Shown here piece by piece: positions 1 through 7,721 of a stretch of 11,986 nt of DNA; positions within the stretch are counted from its first letter, which is position 1; each line of letters starts with the position of its first letter. The stretch covers positions 4,772 through 16,757 of the forward strand of contig NVTL01000053.1 in assembly GCA_002401565.1 (NCBI GenBank). The letters are read 5' to 3'. The stretch comes from Rhodospirillaceae bacterium (lineage in GTDB: Bacteria > Pseudomonadota > Alphaproteobacteria > Rhodospirillales > Magnetovibrionaceae). The notes below the pieces were generated by a model, which ran no database searches, was not told the DNA's origin, and saw only the letters and a program-made list of their open reading frames with translations. Position numbers and translations under genes: made by a program.

Positions 1-864
1 AAAATCGTGATTGTCGGCGGCGGTTATATTGCCGTTGAATTTGCGGGTATCTTTAATGCCATGGGCTCAGACGTCACGATCATTATCCGTGCCAGCAATA
101 TCCTGCGTGGATTTGATCAAGACATCCGGAGCATCTTGGCCTCTGAAATGGAAAAATCCGGCATTAAAATTCGCCGCGAATGCACCGTTAAATCTATCGA
201 GCAAACGGAAGACGGCTATACTTTGGATTTGGACCGGGAAGAAATTCTGACCTGTGACCAAGTCTTTTACGCCACCGGACGCCGCCCCAATACCGATGGT
301 TTGGGTTTGCAAGCCGCAGGCGTAAAGCTGAGCAAACATGGTGCGGTTGAAGTTGACGAATATTTTCAAACCTCGTGCCCAACTATTTTTGCGCTGGGCG
401 ACGTGATTTCCCGCGTTCAATTGACGCCCGTTGCGATCAACGAAGGCATGGCTTTTGTGGCGTCTCATTTTGAAAACAAGCCAACAGCCATGGATTATGA
501 CAACATTCCGGCGGCCGTATTCAGCCAGCCCCCCGTTGGTACCGTTGGATTGATGGAAGACGAAGCCCGTGCACGCGGCGACGTAGATATCTATCTTTCG
601 CGTTTTAAACCCATGAAACATACACTGACGGGGCGTGATACACGGTCCATGATGAAACTGATTGTGAACCGCGCGGATCAACGCGTTGTGGGTCTGCATA
701 TGGTGGGCGACGATGCTCCGGAAATCGTTCAGGGCTTTGCCGTGGCGATGAAATGCGGGGCAACAAAAGCTCAGTTTGATGCAACGGTTGGCATCCATCC
801 AACGGCGTCCGAAGAATTTGTCACTATGCGCGATAAACTTCCCGATCATGGCGAAGATAATTAG
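1..864 (+). CDS. gor: Glutathione-disulfide reductase, C-terminal part (5' end outside window)
   Basis: This enzyme reduces oxidised glutathione with NADPH and FAD in the cytoplasm. The reading frame is open from base 1, so about 287 C-terminal residues are present; the FAD-binding start and the redox-active CxxxxC lie upstream, outside the window. Visible here are the NAD(P)-binding glycine motif GGGYIAVEFAG at the left edge, followed by arginines in IIRASNILRGFD that fit NADPH rather than NADH; the second FAD contact TIFALGDV near codons 127-134; and the dimerisation domain ending in HPTASEE (His codon 796-798), the catalytic His-Glu pair of the disulfide reductase family. The GTG at position 7 is only an internal valine codon. 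The next gene starts 75 bases later on the same strand, so cotranscription is possible. Other flavin disulfide reductases (mercuric, trypanothione) are less likely given the NADPH-site style and the HPTASEE ending. Confidence 0.93.
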   Translation, partial: KIVIVGGGYIAVEFAGIFNAMGSDVTIIIRASNILRGFDQDIRSILASEMEKSGIKIRRECTVKSIEQTEDGYTLDLDREEILTCDQVFYATGRRPNTDGLGLQAAGVKLSKHGAVEVDEYFQTSCPTIFALGDVISRVQLTPVAINEGMAFVASHFENKPTAMDYDNIPAAVFSQPPVGTVGLMEDEARARGDVDIYLSRFKPMKHTLTGRDTRSMMKLIVNRADQRVVGLHMVGDDAPEIVQGFAVAMKCGATKAQFDATVGIHPTASEEFVTMRDKLPDHGEDN

Positions 865-925
865 AAGCCACTTTAGGTCTGGAAAAAGAATCCAAAGCGG
901 TCTATAGCGAATACTTAACTTGATT

Positions 926-932
926 GAGGAAG
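926..932 (+). promoter_or_regulatory. Ribosome binding site of the DAHP synthase gene
   Basis: GAGGAAG lies 7 bases before the ATG at 940 and fixes that start. It supports keeping the short SAKSAKSAN repeat as part of the protein, rather than starting at the ATG further in (codon 24). Confidence 0.7.
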
Positions 933-939
933 ATGCCCC

Positions 940-2322
940 ATGTCCGCAAAGTCCGCAAAGTCCGCAAACTGGACGCCGAACAGCTGGAGAAACAAAAAAG
1001 CCCTGCAAATGCCGGAGTACCCGGATTTAGCGGCTTTAAAAGACGTTGAAGACCGCCTGGGCGTGGTCCCGCCGTTGGTTTTTGCCGGGGAAGCCCGCAG
1101 CTTAAAAGCCAAATTGGCCGAAGTTGCCGCCGGTAAAGCGTTTTTGTTGCAAGGCGGCGATTGCGCCGAAAGCTTCCAGGAATTTCACCCCGACAACATC
1201 CGCGATACGTTTCGTGTATTGTTACAAATGGCGGTGGTTTTGACCTTTGGTGCGTCTTTGCCCGTGGTTAAAGTTGGCCGTATGGCGGGGCAATTTGCCA
1301 AACCGCGTTCGTCCAATGACGAAACCATCGATGGCGTGACCTTGCCCGCTTACCGGGGCGATATGGTCAACGGCATGGCGTTCACGCCTGAACAACGCAT
1401 TCCCGATCCTGAACGTTTGATGCAGGTTTATAACCAGTCTGCATCCACATTGAATTTGCTCAGGGCTTTTGCTCAGGGCGGCTTTGCCGATTTGCATAAG
1501 GTTCAACGGTGGAATTTGGACTTTGTCAAAGACAATCCATTGGGGGAACGCTACCGCGATATGGCATCCCGTTTGCAAGAAGCTTTAGATTTCATGGGAG
1601 CCTGTGGCCTGACGTCCAGCAACGTCAAAGCCATGCGCGAAACCTCGTTTTTCACCTCGCACGAAGCCTTGTTGCTGAATTACGAAGAATCCATGACCCG
1701 TATCGATTCCGTGCGTGGTGGTTGGTACGATACGTCTGCACACATGTTGTGGATTGGCGATCGCACCCGTCAATTGGATGGCGCGCATATTGAATTTCTA
1801 AAAGGCGTCGGCAATCCGGTGGGCTGCAAACTTGGGCCAACCATGCAAGCCGATGAATTGATCGAATTGATCGACGCGTTAAGCCCCGATAACGAAGCCG
1901 GACGTTTGACCTTGATCGTGCGCATGGGCCCCGAAGGCGTAAAAGACAAATTGCCGGGCCTTATTCGCCGCGTACAAAGCGAAGGCCGCAACGTGGTGTG
2001 GTCGTGTGATCCCATGCATGCCAATACGGTGAAAAGCGATACGGGCTATAAAACCCGTCACTTTGACCAAATTTTGGCGGAAGTTCTGGCGTTTTTCCAA
2101 GTTCACAAAGGCGAAGGCACCCACGCGGGCGGCGTTCACTTTGAAATGACGGGCAAGGACGTGACGGAATGCGTGGGTGGTGGTCAAAAGATCAAAGAAA
2201 CCGATCTGTCGGCTCGTTATCACACCCATTGTGACCCGCGCCTGAACGCGACACAGGCTTTGGAATTGGCGTTTTTGTTGGCTGAAAAGCTTAAAGAAGA
2301 TCGGCAGCGCGGGAACATTTAA
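940..2322 (+). CDS. Class II 3-deoxy-7-phosphoheptulonate (DAHP) synthase
   Basis: It condenses phosphoenolpyruvate with erythrose 4-phosphate, the first step of the shikimate pathway to aromatic amino acids, in the cytoplasm. The 460-residue length is normal for class II (plant-like) enzymes, which differ in sequence from E. coli AroF/G/H; the Mycobacterium tuberculosis member is called AroG. The family signatures are clear: WTPNSWR near the N-terminus, [11 protein letters not shown] with Cys75, [14 protein letters not shown] at 111-124, DPMHAN with His360, HFEMTG with Glu402 and HCDPRLN with Asp432. Cys75, His360, Glu402 and Asp432 match the four metal ligands known in the family, so the enzyme should be active. 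A good ribosome binding site supports the ATG start. Codons 2-10 are a three-fold 9-base repeat (SAKSAKSAN), reported separately. The gene ends 10 bases from a convergent gene. No promoter is evident in the 75 bases before it, so it may be read through from gor. Confidence 0.96.
   Translation: MSAKSAKSANWTPNSWRNKKALQMPEYPDLAALKDVEDRLGVVPPLVFAGEARSLKAKLAEVAAGKAFLLQGGDCAESFQEFHPDNIRDTFRVLLQMAVVLTFGASLPVVKVGRMAGQFAKPRSSNDETIDGVTLPAYRGDMVNGMAFTPEQRIPDPERLMQVYNQSASTLNLLRAFAQGGFADLHKVQRWNLDFVKDNPLGERYRDMASRLQEALDFMGACGLTSSNVKAMRETSFFTSHEALLLNYEESMTRIDSVRGGWYDTSAHMLWIGDRTRQLDGAHIEFLKGVGNPVGCKLGPTMQADELIELIDALSPDNEAGRLTLIVRMGPEGVKDKLPGLIRRVQSEGRNVVWSCDPMHANTVKSDTGYKTRHFDQILAEVLAFFQVHKGEGTHAGGVHFEMTGKDVTECVGGGQKIKETDLSARYHTHCDPRLNATQALELAFLLAEKLKEDRQRGNI
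943..969 (+). repeat. Three-unit 9-base tandem repeat at the start of the DAHP synthase gene
   Basis: Units tccgcaaag, tccgcaaag and tccgcaaac follow directly after the ATG and encode SAK-SAK-SAN. Each unit is a multiple of three, so gain or loss of a unit keeps the frame. It sits ahead of the conserved WTPNSWR start of the enzyme and is probably not part of the fold. Confidence 0.85.
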
Positions 2323-2330
2323 CGCCTAAC

Positions 2331-2349
2331 TTTTACAGTTTTTGTAAAA
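2331..2349. other. A+T-rich hairpin between convergent genes
   Basis: TTTTACA (2331-2337) and TGTAAAA (2343-2349) pair perfectly over 7 bases around a 5-base loop. It lies just after the DAHP synthase stop and overlaps the last codons of the opposing gene. It has almost no G:C pairs and no clean T run after it on either strand, so termination activity is doubtful. It is the only terminator-like structure seen at this convergent junction. Confidence 0.35.
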
Positions 2350-3130
2350 TAGCCTTCAACACGTCGCGGTCCGCATCGTTATGACGAAGGGCTAAGTGCG
2401 TCCACGCCACATCATCTGCAACGGCGCGTTTCAGGTCATTCAATAAATGACTGATCAATTTAAATAAGGCGCGTTGATCGATTAACCACTCGGCATCGCT
2501 GGCGCCTTGTTTTGCGGGTTCAAGATTTGAATTGATGATGTTGATGAACCATGCGGCGCGCTGATAAGGGTCGTCAAAAAAGTGCGCGATGGTGAATTGA
2601 GCATCCAACACGACGGCATTCACATCTTCATCATGTTCGACCGCTTCCCAATCGATGGGGTAAGCACCGCCGGTGACGCGTTCCAAGGCTTCGTCGCAAC
2701 GATCTTGGTAATCTTTCATAACAACCGGGCCCAACATCATGTTCAGGGCCAAGAAAAATCCGGGAAGCACACGCCGAGAAATGACGCCTGAGGGCGCACC
2801 ATTTGGGCCCGGACGGAAAAACAAGCTTTCGAAATGGCGAACCATTAAACGGTCAAAAACCGGGCGCTTAATCGCGTGCCATTTTAAATCTTCATGTTCG
2901 CGTTTTGACTCGTTAAACGCTTTTTCGAAAACGCTCGCCAATTCTCCGGTCTTAGATTGAAACACTTTTTCGACTTCAGGCAGGTGGCGTAGGCCGACAA
3001 AGCCGCCGTGGACACCGATTTGTTCTTTTAAAAGCCCTGAAAACGCAGACACAATGGCTTCGGCCATTTCCAGCGAGCGCGCATGGGTGCGTTCTGTTTC
3101 AATATCACGGGCTGTTCGTTTTTTTGTCAT
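2333..3130 (-). CDS. Conserved-looking hypothetical protein, function unknown
   Basis: I do not recognise this 265-residue protein. It is soluble-looking and mostly helical, with many charged residues (MTKKRTARDIETERTH at the start), no signal peptide and no convincing membrane span. The longest hydrophobic run, VLPGFFLALNMMLGPVV at about residues 121-137, carries small and polar residues and looks like a buried helix. Other notable stretches are FRPGPNGAPSGVISRR (about 105-120) and an aromatic segment DPYQRAAWFINIINS (187-201). The frame extends upstream to a TTG at 3154, but the ATG at 3130 is the better start because MTKKR is a typical N-terminus; neither start has a strong ribosome binding site. 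The gene is transcribed alone: it converges on the DAHP synthase with a 10-base gap and diverges from nadE. Base and codon use resemble its neighbours, so there is no sign of recent transfer. Confidence 0.75.
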   Translation of the reverse strand: MTKKRTARDIETERTHARSLEMAEAIVSAFSGLLKEQIGVHGGFVGLRHLPEVEKVFQSKTGELASVFEKAFNESKREHEDLKWHAIKRPVFDRLMVRHFESLFFRPGPNGAPSGVISRRVLPGFFLALNMMLGPVVMKDYQDRCDEALERVTGGAYPIDWEAVEHDEDVNAVVLDAQFTIAHFFDDPYQRAAWFINIINSNLEPAKQGASDAEWLIDQRALFKLISHLLNDLKRAVADDVAWTHLALRHNDADRDVLKAILQKL

Positions 3131-3212
3131 GTGTTCTACCGCCAAAAAATCCAATTTCGTCTAAACTAGCGCCTAGAGCTGTGTAAATCCATACGAAACT
3201 AACCTTGTCGCG

Positions 3213-3241
3213 TTGACAGCAGGAAAAGCGGGGCTTACCCT
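3213..3241 (+). promoter_or_regulatory. Putative sigma-70-type promoter of the nadE-gltX-cysS operon
   Basis: A perfect TTGACA (3213-3218) is followed, after a 17-base spacer, by TACCCT (3236-3241), which matches the -10 consensus at three of six positions. It lies about 45 bases before the nadE ATG, in the only gap ahead of the operon. The -35 box and spacing are the strong part; the -10 box is weak, as is common in alphaproteobacteria. Confidence 0.45.
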
Positions 3242-3286
3242 CCCTTTTTTTCACCCAAAATATTCCATAAAGGCTATAAACCTGTA

Positions 3287-4951
3287 ATGACAGACCGTTT
3301 AACCATTGCTCTTGCCCAATTAAACCCGTGTGTTGGGGACGTTGTCGCCAATGCTGATTTGGTGCGGGCCGCGCGCGCGGATGCCGCCAAGCAAGGCGCC
3401 GACCTGGTCATGACCGGGGAACTGATTATTTCGGGCTATCCTCCGGAAGATTTGGTGCTTAAGGGAAGCTTCCAAGAGGCGATCCGCATAACGGTCGAAC
3501 AGCTTGCGCTCGAAACCAATGACGGTGGGCCGGGCATATTGCTGAGCGCGCCGTGGGTGGAAAATGGCAAGCTGTATAACGCGGCGTTATTGTTAGATGG
3601 CGGACGCATTTCGGCTGTTATCCCTAAACACGATTTACCAAATTATAGTGTCTTTGATGAAAAACGATTGTTTGTTGCAGGGCCGCGTCCGGGGGCCGTG
3701 CGTTACCGGGGCCTAAAATTGGGCATCATGACGTGCGAAGACATGTGGCTGCCCGAAGTCACCAAATACGTAATGGAAGACGGCGCCGACATTTTGTTGG
3801 TCTTGAACGGTTCGCCCTATGAAATGGACAAAACCGGAACCCGTATTGAATACGCCCGCAAACGCGTCAGCGAAAGCGGCTTGGCCTTGGTTTATGTGAA
3901 CCAAGTGGGCGGTCAGGACGAATTGGTGTTTGACGGAGCGTCTTTTGTTTTGAATGCTGACGGCGAGGTTTGTGCTGAACAACCCGCCTTTGAAAGCAAT
4001 CTTATGGTGCTGGGGTTCGATCTGGAAAACGACACCTTGGTGCCCAATTCAGGACCTATGGCCCCTGAACTGACCGAGGATGAAACCATCTATAAGGCCT
4101 TGGTTTTGGTGCTTCGTGATTATGTGAACAAAAACAAATTCCCCGGTGTTTTGATCGGCATGTCGGGGGGCGTAGACAGCGCGCTGACCGCCGCCGTGGC
4201 CGTTGATGCATTGGGCGCAGATCGTGTGCATTGCGTGATGATGCCGTCGCCGTATACGTCAAAACACAGTCTGGAAGACGCCGCCTTGGCGTGTAAAGAG
4301 CTGGGGGTGAAGCTTGATAATATTTCGATTGAGCCCTTGATGGGGGCCTTTGATGAAACCCTAAAGGATATGTTTGCGGGTCAATCCCCCGACACCACCG
4401 AAGAAAACATCCAAGCTCGGTCACGTGGTATTATCTTAATGGCCTTGTCCAATAAATTTGGCAACATGGTGGTTTCTACGGGCAATAAATCTGAAATGTC
4501 GGTGGGCTATTCGACCCTGTATGGCGATATGTGTGGCGGTTTTAACGTTTTAAAAGACGTTTATAAAACCCGCGTTTTTGCCCTGTGTCGTTGGCGTAAT
4601 GCTCACTATTGCAAAGACTTAATGGGTCCAGAGGGTGAGGTTGTTCCCAAACGCATCATCACCAAACCCCCGTCAGCTGAGCTTAAACCCGATCAAACAG
4701 ATCAAGACACCTTGCCGCCCTATGACAAATTGGACGACATCTTGTATGGTCTGATCGAAGAAGAATTATCGGTTCATGAAATTTCGGCACGTGGCCATTC
4801 TTTAGATACTGTACAAAAGGTCTGGCGTATGTTGGACCGGGCAGAGTACAAACGCCGACAGGCCCCTCCGGGTGTCAAAATTACTTCCCGTGCTTTTGGG
4901 CGCGATCGTCGCTATCCTCTCACCAATGGTTTTACGGCATTAATCAAATGA
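3287..4951 (+). CDS. nadE: Glutamine-dependent NAD+ synthetase
   Basis: It makes NAD+ from deamido-NAD+, ATP and glutamine, the last step of NAD synthesis, in the cytoplasm. It is the two-domain form (554 residues, normal length). Residues 1 to about 260 form a nitrilase-type glutaminase with the catalytic triad visible as Glu45 (MTGELIISGYPPEDL), Lys114 (IPKHDLPNY) and Cys150 (MTCEDMW). Residues from about 265 form the synthetase with the ATP-pyrophosphatase loop SGGVDS at 293-298, and further family motifs STGNKSEMSVGY (397-408), YGDMCGGF (412-419) and ITKPPSAELKPDQ (458-470). All key residues are present. The ATG at 3287 fits the family N-terminus; an AAGG lies about 13 bases upstream, so the ribosome binding site is weak. 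It is the first gene of the operon, and its stop overlaps the gltX start in ATGA. Confidence 0.97.
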   Translation: MTDRLTIALAQLNPCVGDVVANADLVRAARADAAKQGADLVMTGELIISGYPPEDLVLKGSFQEAIRITVEQLALETNDGGPGILLSAPWVENGKLYNAALLLDGGRISAVIPKHDLPNYSVFDEKRLFVAGPRPGAVRYRGLKLGIMTCEDMWLPEVTKYVMEDGADILLVLNGSPYEMDKTGTRIEYARKRVSESGLALVYVNQVGGQDELVFDGASFVLNADGEVCAEQPAFESNLMVLGFDLENDTLVPNSGPMAPELTEDETIYKALVLVLRDYVNKNKFPGVLIGMSGGVDSALTAAVAVDALGADRVHCVMMPSPYTSKHSLEDAALACKELGVKLDNISIEPLMGAFDETLKDMFAGQSPDTTEENIQARSRGIILMALSNKFGNMVVSTGNKSEMSVGYSTLYGDMCGGFNVLKDVYKTRVFALCRWRNAHYCKDLMGPEGEVVPKRIITKPPSAELKPDQTDQDTLPPYDKLDDILYGLIEEELSVHEISARGHSLDTVQKVWRMLDRAEYKRRQAPPGVKITSRAFGRDRRYPLTNGFTALIK

Positions 4952-6267
4952 CAGCTTTTCGTTTTGCACCAAGTCCCACAGGTTTCCTTCACGTCGGCAA
5001 CGCCCGATTGGCGCTGATCAATTGGCTCGCCGCCAAAAAAATGGGCGGAAAATTCGTTCTGCGTTTGGATGATACCGACGCTGAACGCTCAACCGATGAA
5101 TTCGCCGAAGCCATCAAAACCGATATGCAGTGGTTAGGGTTAGAATGGGACAGTGTTGAAAAACAATCTGACCGTTTGGCCGCTTATGATGTGGCGTTTG
5201 ACATTCTTAAAGCCGCAGGCCGGGTTTATGAATGTTATGAAACGCCCCAAGATTTGGACCGCCAACGCAAAATTTTGCGGTCCCAAGGCAAGGCCCCGGT
5301 TTACAGCCCACCTGATGCTGAAAAATTACAAAAATATATGGACGAAGGCCGCGTGGCGCATTGGCGTTTTAAGTTGGCGGATGGTTCAATCGATTTTACC
5401 GACTTGGTGCGTGGCCCGGTTCATTTTGATACGGCAAATTTATCAGACCCGGTCATTCGCCGCGAAGATGGTTCATGGCTGTACATGTTGCCCAGCGCCA
5501 TTGACGACGCCGACATGGGCATCACCCACGTTGTGCGCGGCGAAGATCACGTGGCCAATACGGCTCTGCAGGTGCAAATGTTCGAAGCCCTAGACAAGCC
5601 GGTTCCGACCTTTGCCCACTTGCCTTTGCTGACCGATTTAAGCGGTGGCGGATTGTCAAAACGTTTGGGATCGTTGGCGTTGCAAGATTTGCGCGCAGAC
5701 GGCATCGAACCTTTGGCGCTGGCTTCCTATCTGGCGCACCTGGGCACATCTGACGACATTAAGGTCGAAGCCAGCTTGCAAGATTTGGTCGATATTTTTG
5801 ACTTTGACAACTTTTCGCGCGCTACCCCTAAATTTGATCCGGCTCAGCTGAGCCGCCTGAATGCTCAACTTTTGCATGCCATGGATTTTGCGGAAGTTAA
5901 AGATCAATTGGGCGACGACGTGACCGAAGACTTATGGCTGGCGGTGCGCACAAACATTGAAAGTTTGGGCGATGTCAGCACATGGAATGCCATTGCCAAC
6001 AGCGATACTGACCCGGTGATTGACGCCGACGACGCCGCCTTTTTGGCCGACGCCGCAGACGCGTTGCCGGCAACCCCATGGGACGAAAATACTTGGGGAG
6101 CTTTGACCAAATCGGTTAAGGAAGCTTCGGGACGTAAGGGCAAAGGCTTGTTTATGCCGTTGCGCAAAGCGTTGACGGGCCAAGAACATGGTCCGGAATT
6201 AAAGGCCTTTTTGCCGTTGATTGGTCCGGACCGTGCCAAGGCTCGTCTAAAAGGAACGCGAGGATAA
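4948..6267 (+). CDS. gltX: Glutamyl-tRNA synthetase, GltX2-like subtype
   Basis: It charges tRNA with glutamate. The 439-residue class I synthetase has the HIGH-type signature HVGN at 15-18 (FAPSPTGFLHVGNARLA), the following LRLDDTDAERS (38-48), VVRGEDHVANT (195-205) and the second signature GLSKRLG at 235-241, where most GluRS have KLSKR. GGGLSKRLGS is, to my knowledge, characteristic of the second GluRS (GluRS2) of alphaproteobacteria. Many bacteria that make Gln-tRNA through GatCAB carry two GluRS, and one may prefer tRNA-Gln, so another gltX may exist elsewhere in the genome. Only one Cys (Cys96) remains where E. coli GluRS has a zinc site, so zinc is probably not bound there. The start overlaps the nadE stop by 4 bases and lacks a clear ribosome binding site, which suggests translational coupling to nadE. 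Substrate preference cannot be read from the sequence alone. Confidence 0.94.
   Translation: MTAFRFAPSPTGFLHVGNARLALINWLAAKKMGGKFVLRLDDTDAERSTDEFAEAIKTDMQWLGLEWDSVEKQSDRLAAYDVAFDILKAAGRVYECYETPQDLDRQRKILRSQGKAPVYSPPDAEKLQKYMDEGRVAHWRFKLADGSIDFTDLVRGPVHFDTANLSDPVIRREDGSWLYMLPSAIDDADMGITHVVRGEDHVANTALQVQMFEALDKPVPTFAHLPLLTDLSGGGLSKRLGSLALQDLRADGIEPLALASYLAHLGTSDDIKVEASLQDLVDIFDFDNFSRATPKFDPAQLSRLNAQLLHAMDFAEVKDQLGDDVTEDLWLAVRTNIESLGDVSTWNAIANSDTDPVIDADDAAFLADAADALPATPWDENTWGALTKSVKEASGRKGKGLFMPLRKALTGQEHGPELKAFLPLIGPDRAKARLKGTRG
6260..6264 (+). promoter_or_regulatory. Ribosome binding site of cysS
   Basis: GAGGA lies 7 bases before the GTG at 6272 and supports that non-ATG start. It lies within the last two sense codons of gltX, immediately before its stop, so terminating ribosomes on gltX can restart on cysS. 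Confidence 0.7.
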
Positions 6268-6271
6268 CGCC

Positions 6272-7621
6272 GTGCCGATCCAGCTGTTCAACACCTTAAA
6301 ACGCATCAAAGAAGACTTTGTGCCGATTGATCCTGAGCGCGTGCGTATGTATGTGTGCGGCCCAACGGTTTACGATTTTGCCCACATCGGCAATGCTCGC
6401 CCGGTGGTGGCTTTTGATATTTTGTATCGGCTCTTGCGCGAAACTTATGGTGTTGATCATGTTATCTATGCCCGCAACATTACCGACGTGGACGATAAAA
6501 TCATCGCGCGTGCGGCCGAAAGTGGCGAAAAAATTGGCGATCTGACCCAGCGCACCGAACTGGCGTTTTTGGACGACATGGGATCGTTGGGGGCGATGGT
6601 TCCTGACATTCAACCCCGCGCCACGGAACACATCGCCGGCATGGTCACGATGATCGCCGACTTGATTAAATCCGGTCATGCTTATGTGGCCGAAGACCAT
6701 GTGTTGTTTAACGTTTCCAGTTACGACGACTATGGTCATTTGTCTGGGCGCAATCGCGACGAAATGATTGCGGGTGCGCGCGTGGAAATCGCTCCGTATA
6801 AACAAGACCCCGCCGATTTTGTGTTGTGGAAACCCAGCGCCGAAGATCAGCCCGGTTGGGATAGCCCATGGGGACGGGGGCGTCCCGGTTGGCACATTGA
6901 ATGTTCAGCCATGAGCGAAAAACATCTGGGGCGTACTTTTGATATTCACGGCGGCGGACAGGACTTAATCTTTCCGCACCACGAAAACGAAGTGGCTCAA
7001 TCGACCTGTGCACACGGCGGCGAGACCTTTGTAAATTATTGGCTTCACAACGGATATGTGATGGTCGAAGGCGAAAAAATGTCTAAGTCCTTGGGCAACT
7101 TTTACACCGTACATGATTTGTTGGATGAATTTCCGGGGGAAGCCATTCGCTTGGCCCTGCTGAAAACCCACTATCGAAAACCGTTGGATTTCACCAAGGG
7201 CGGCCTTCAAAATGCCAAGATGGATTTGGATAAATTATACCGGGCTTTGAAGGAGACGCCCGCACAATCGTCGGCGCCTTCAAACAAGGTTATGGAGGCT
7301 TTGAAAGATGATCTGAATACGCCTTTGGCGATGACGTATATGTTTGAACTTGCCCAAGGCGGCGGGGCCCGTGATCAGCTTTTGGCAAGCGGAAAACTTC
7401 TGGGTATTTTGCAACACGATCCCGAAGATTGGTTCAAGGGAAAAGCCTCTGGCGATGATGGCGGGCTCAGCGATACAGACATCGATGATTTGATTGAAAA
7501 ACGTAAACAAGCCCGCGTGGATAAAGACTTTGCTCTGTCCGATAGCCTGCGCGATGAACTTCAAAATCAAGGCATTATTTTAGAAGATGGGGCCCAAGGC
7601 ACAACCTGGCGACGGTCTTAA
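6272..7621 (+). CDS. cysS: Cysteinyl-tRNA synthetase
   Basis: It charges tRNA-Cys with cysteine in the cytoplasm. The 449-residue length is normal. The N-terminus is MYVCGPTVYDFAHIGNAR with the first zinc ligand Cys29 and the HIGH-type motif HIGN at 38-41. ITDVDDKI (70-77) is typical of CysRS. The other zinc ligands fit WHIECSAM (Cys211) and FPHHENE (His236/His237 region). The second signature KMSKS is intact at 269-273. The C-terminus has the helical region expected for tRNA binding and ends in GAQGTTWRRS, which is typical of the family. The start is GTG, chosen because MPIQLFNTLKR is the standard N-terminus and a ribosome binding site precedes it. It is the last gene of the nadE-gltX-cysS operon. 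No clear terminator follows in the next 100 bases. Confidence 0.97.
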   Translation: MPIQLFNTLKRIKEDFVPIDPERVRMYVCGPTVYDFAHIGNARPVVAFDILYRLLRETYGVDHVIYARNITDVDDKIIARAAESGEKIGDLTQRTELAFLDDMGSLGAMVPDIQPRATEHIAGMVTMIADLIKSGHAYVAEDHVLFNVSSYDDYGHLSGRNRDEMIAGARVEIAPYKQDPADFVLWKPSAEDQPGWDSPWGRGRPGWHIECSAMSEKHLGRTFDIHGGGQDLIFPHHENEVAQSTCAHGGETFVNYWLHNGYVMVEGEKMSKSLGNFYTVHDLLDEFPGEAIRLALLKTHYRKPLDFTKGGLQNAKMDLDKLYRALKETPAQSSAPSNKVMEALKDDLNTPLAMTYMFELAQGGGARDQLLASGKLLGILQHDPEDWFKGKASGDDGGLSDTDIDDLIEKRKQARVDKDFALSDSLRDELQNQGIILEDGAQGTTWRRS

Positions 7622-7721
7622 GCGGCAACTCTAAATGACATTGTTTGATCCTAATTGAGCGTAACTCGAAAAGACTAATTTTCCGTGTGCTCCGCAATTT
7701 TTCTGTGTTACGATTTGGCCT
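7622..7721. other. Gap between cysS and the c-di-GMP protein gene
   Basis: These 100 bases hold no open reading frame of note and no convincing terminator for the operon. TTGAGC at 7655-7660 has a poor -10 (ATTTTC) at 17 bases, so a promoter for the next gene can only be guessed. The downstream ATG has no Shine-Dalgarno match. Confidence 0.4.

Noticed and set aside
67..1008. Long minus-strand open frame (313 codons) opposite gor and the start of DAHP synthase
   Set aside because: Its translation is rich in His, Cys, Arg and Phe and has no recognisable motif; it spans the end of one clear gene and the start of another on the other strand. It is a frame shadow of well-conserved plus-strand genes.
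3131..3154. TTG start at 3154 for the 265-residue protein
   Set aside because: It would add eight residues with no ribosome binding site; the ATG at 3130 gives a typical MTKKR start.
3241..3250. T run at 3244-3250 as a terminator
   Set aside because: No G+C-rich stem precedes it in either direction; it lies in the 5' region of nadE just after the candidate promoter.
6296..6895. Minus-strand open frame of 199 codons inside cysS
   Set aside because: It lies fully within the conserved catalytic domain of cysS, has odd composition and no known motif, so it is a shadow.
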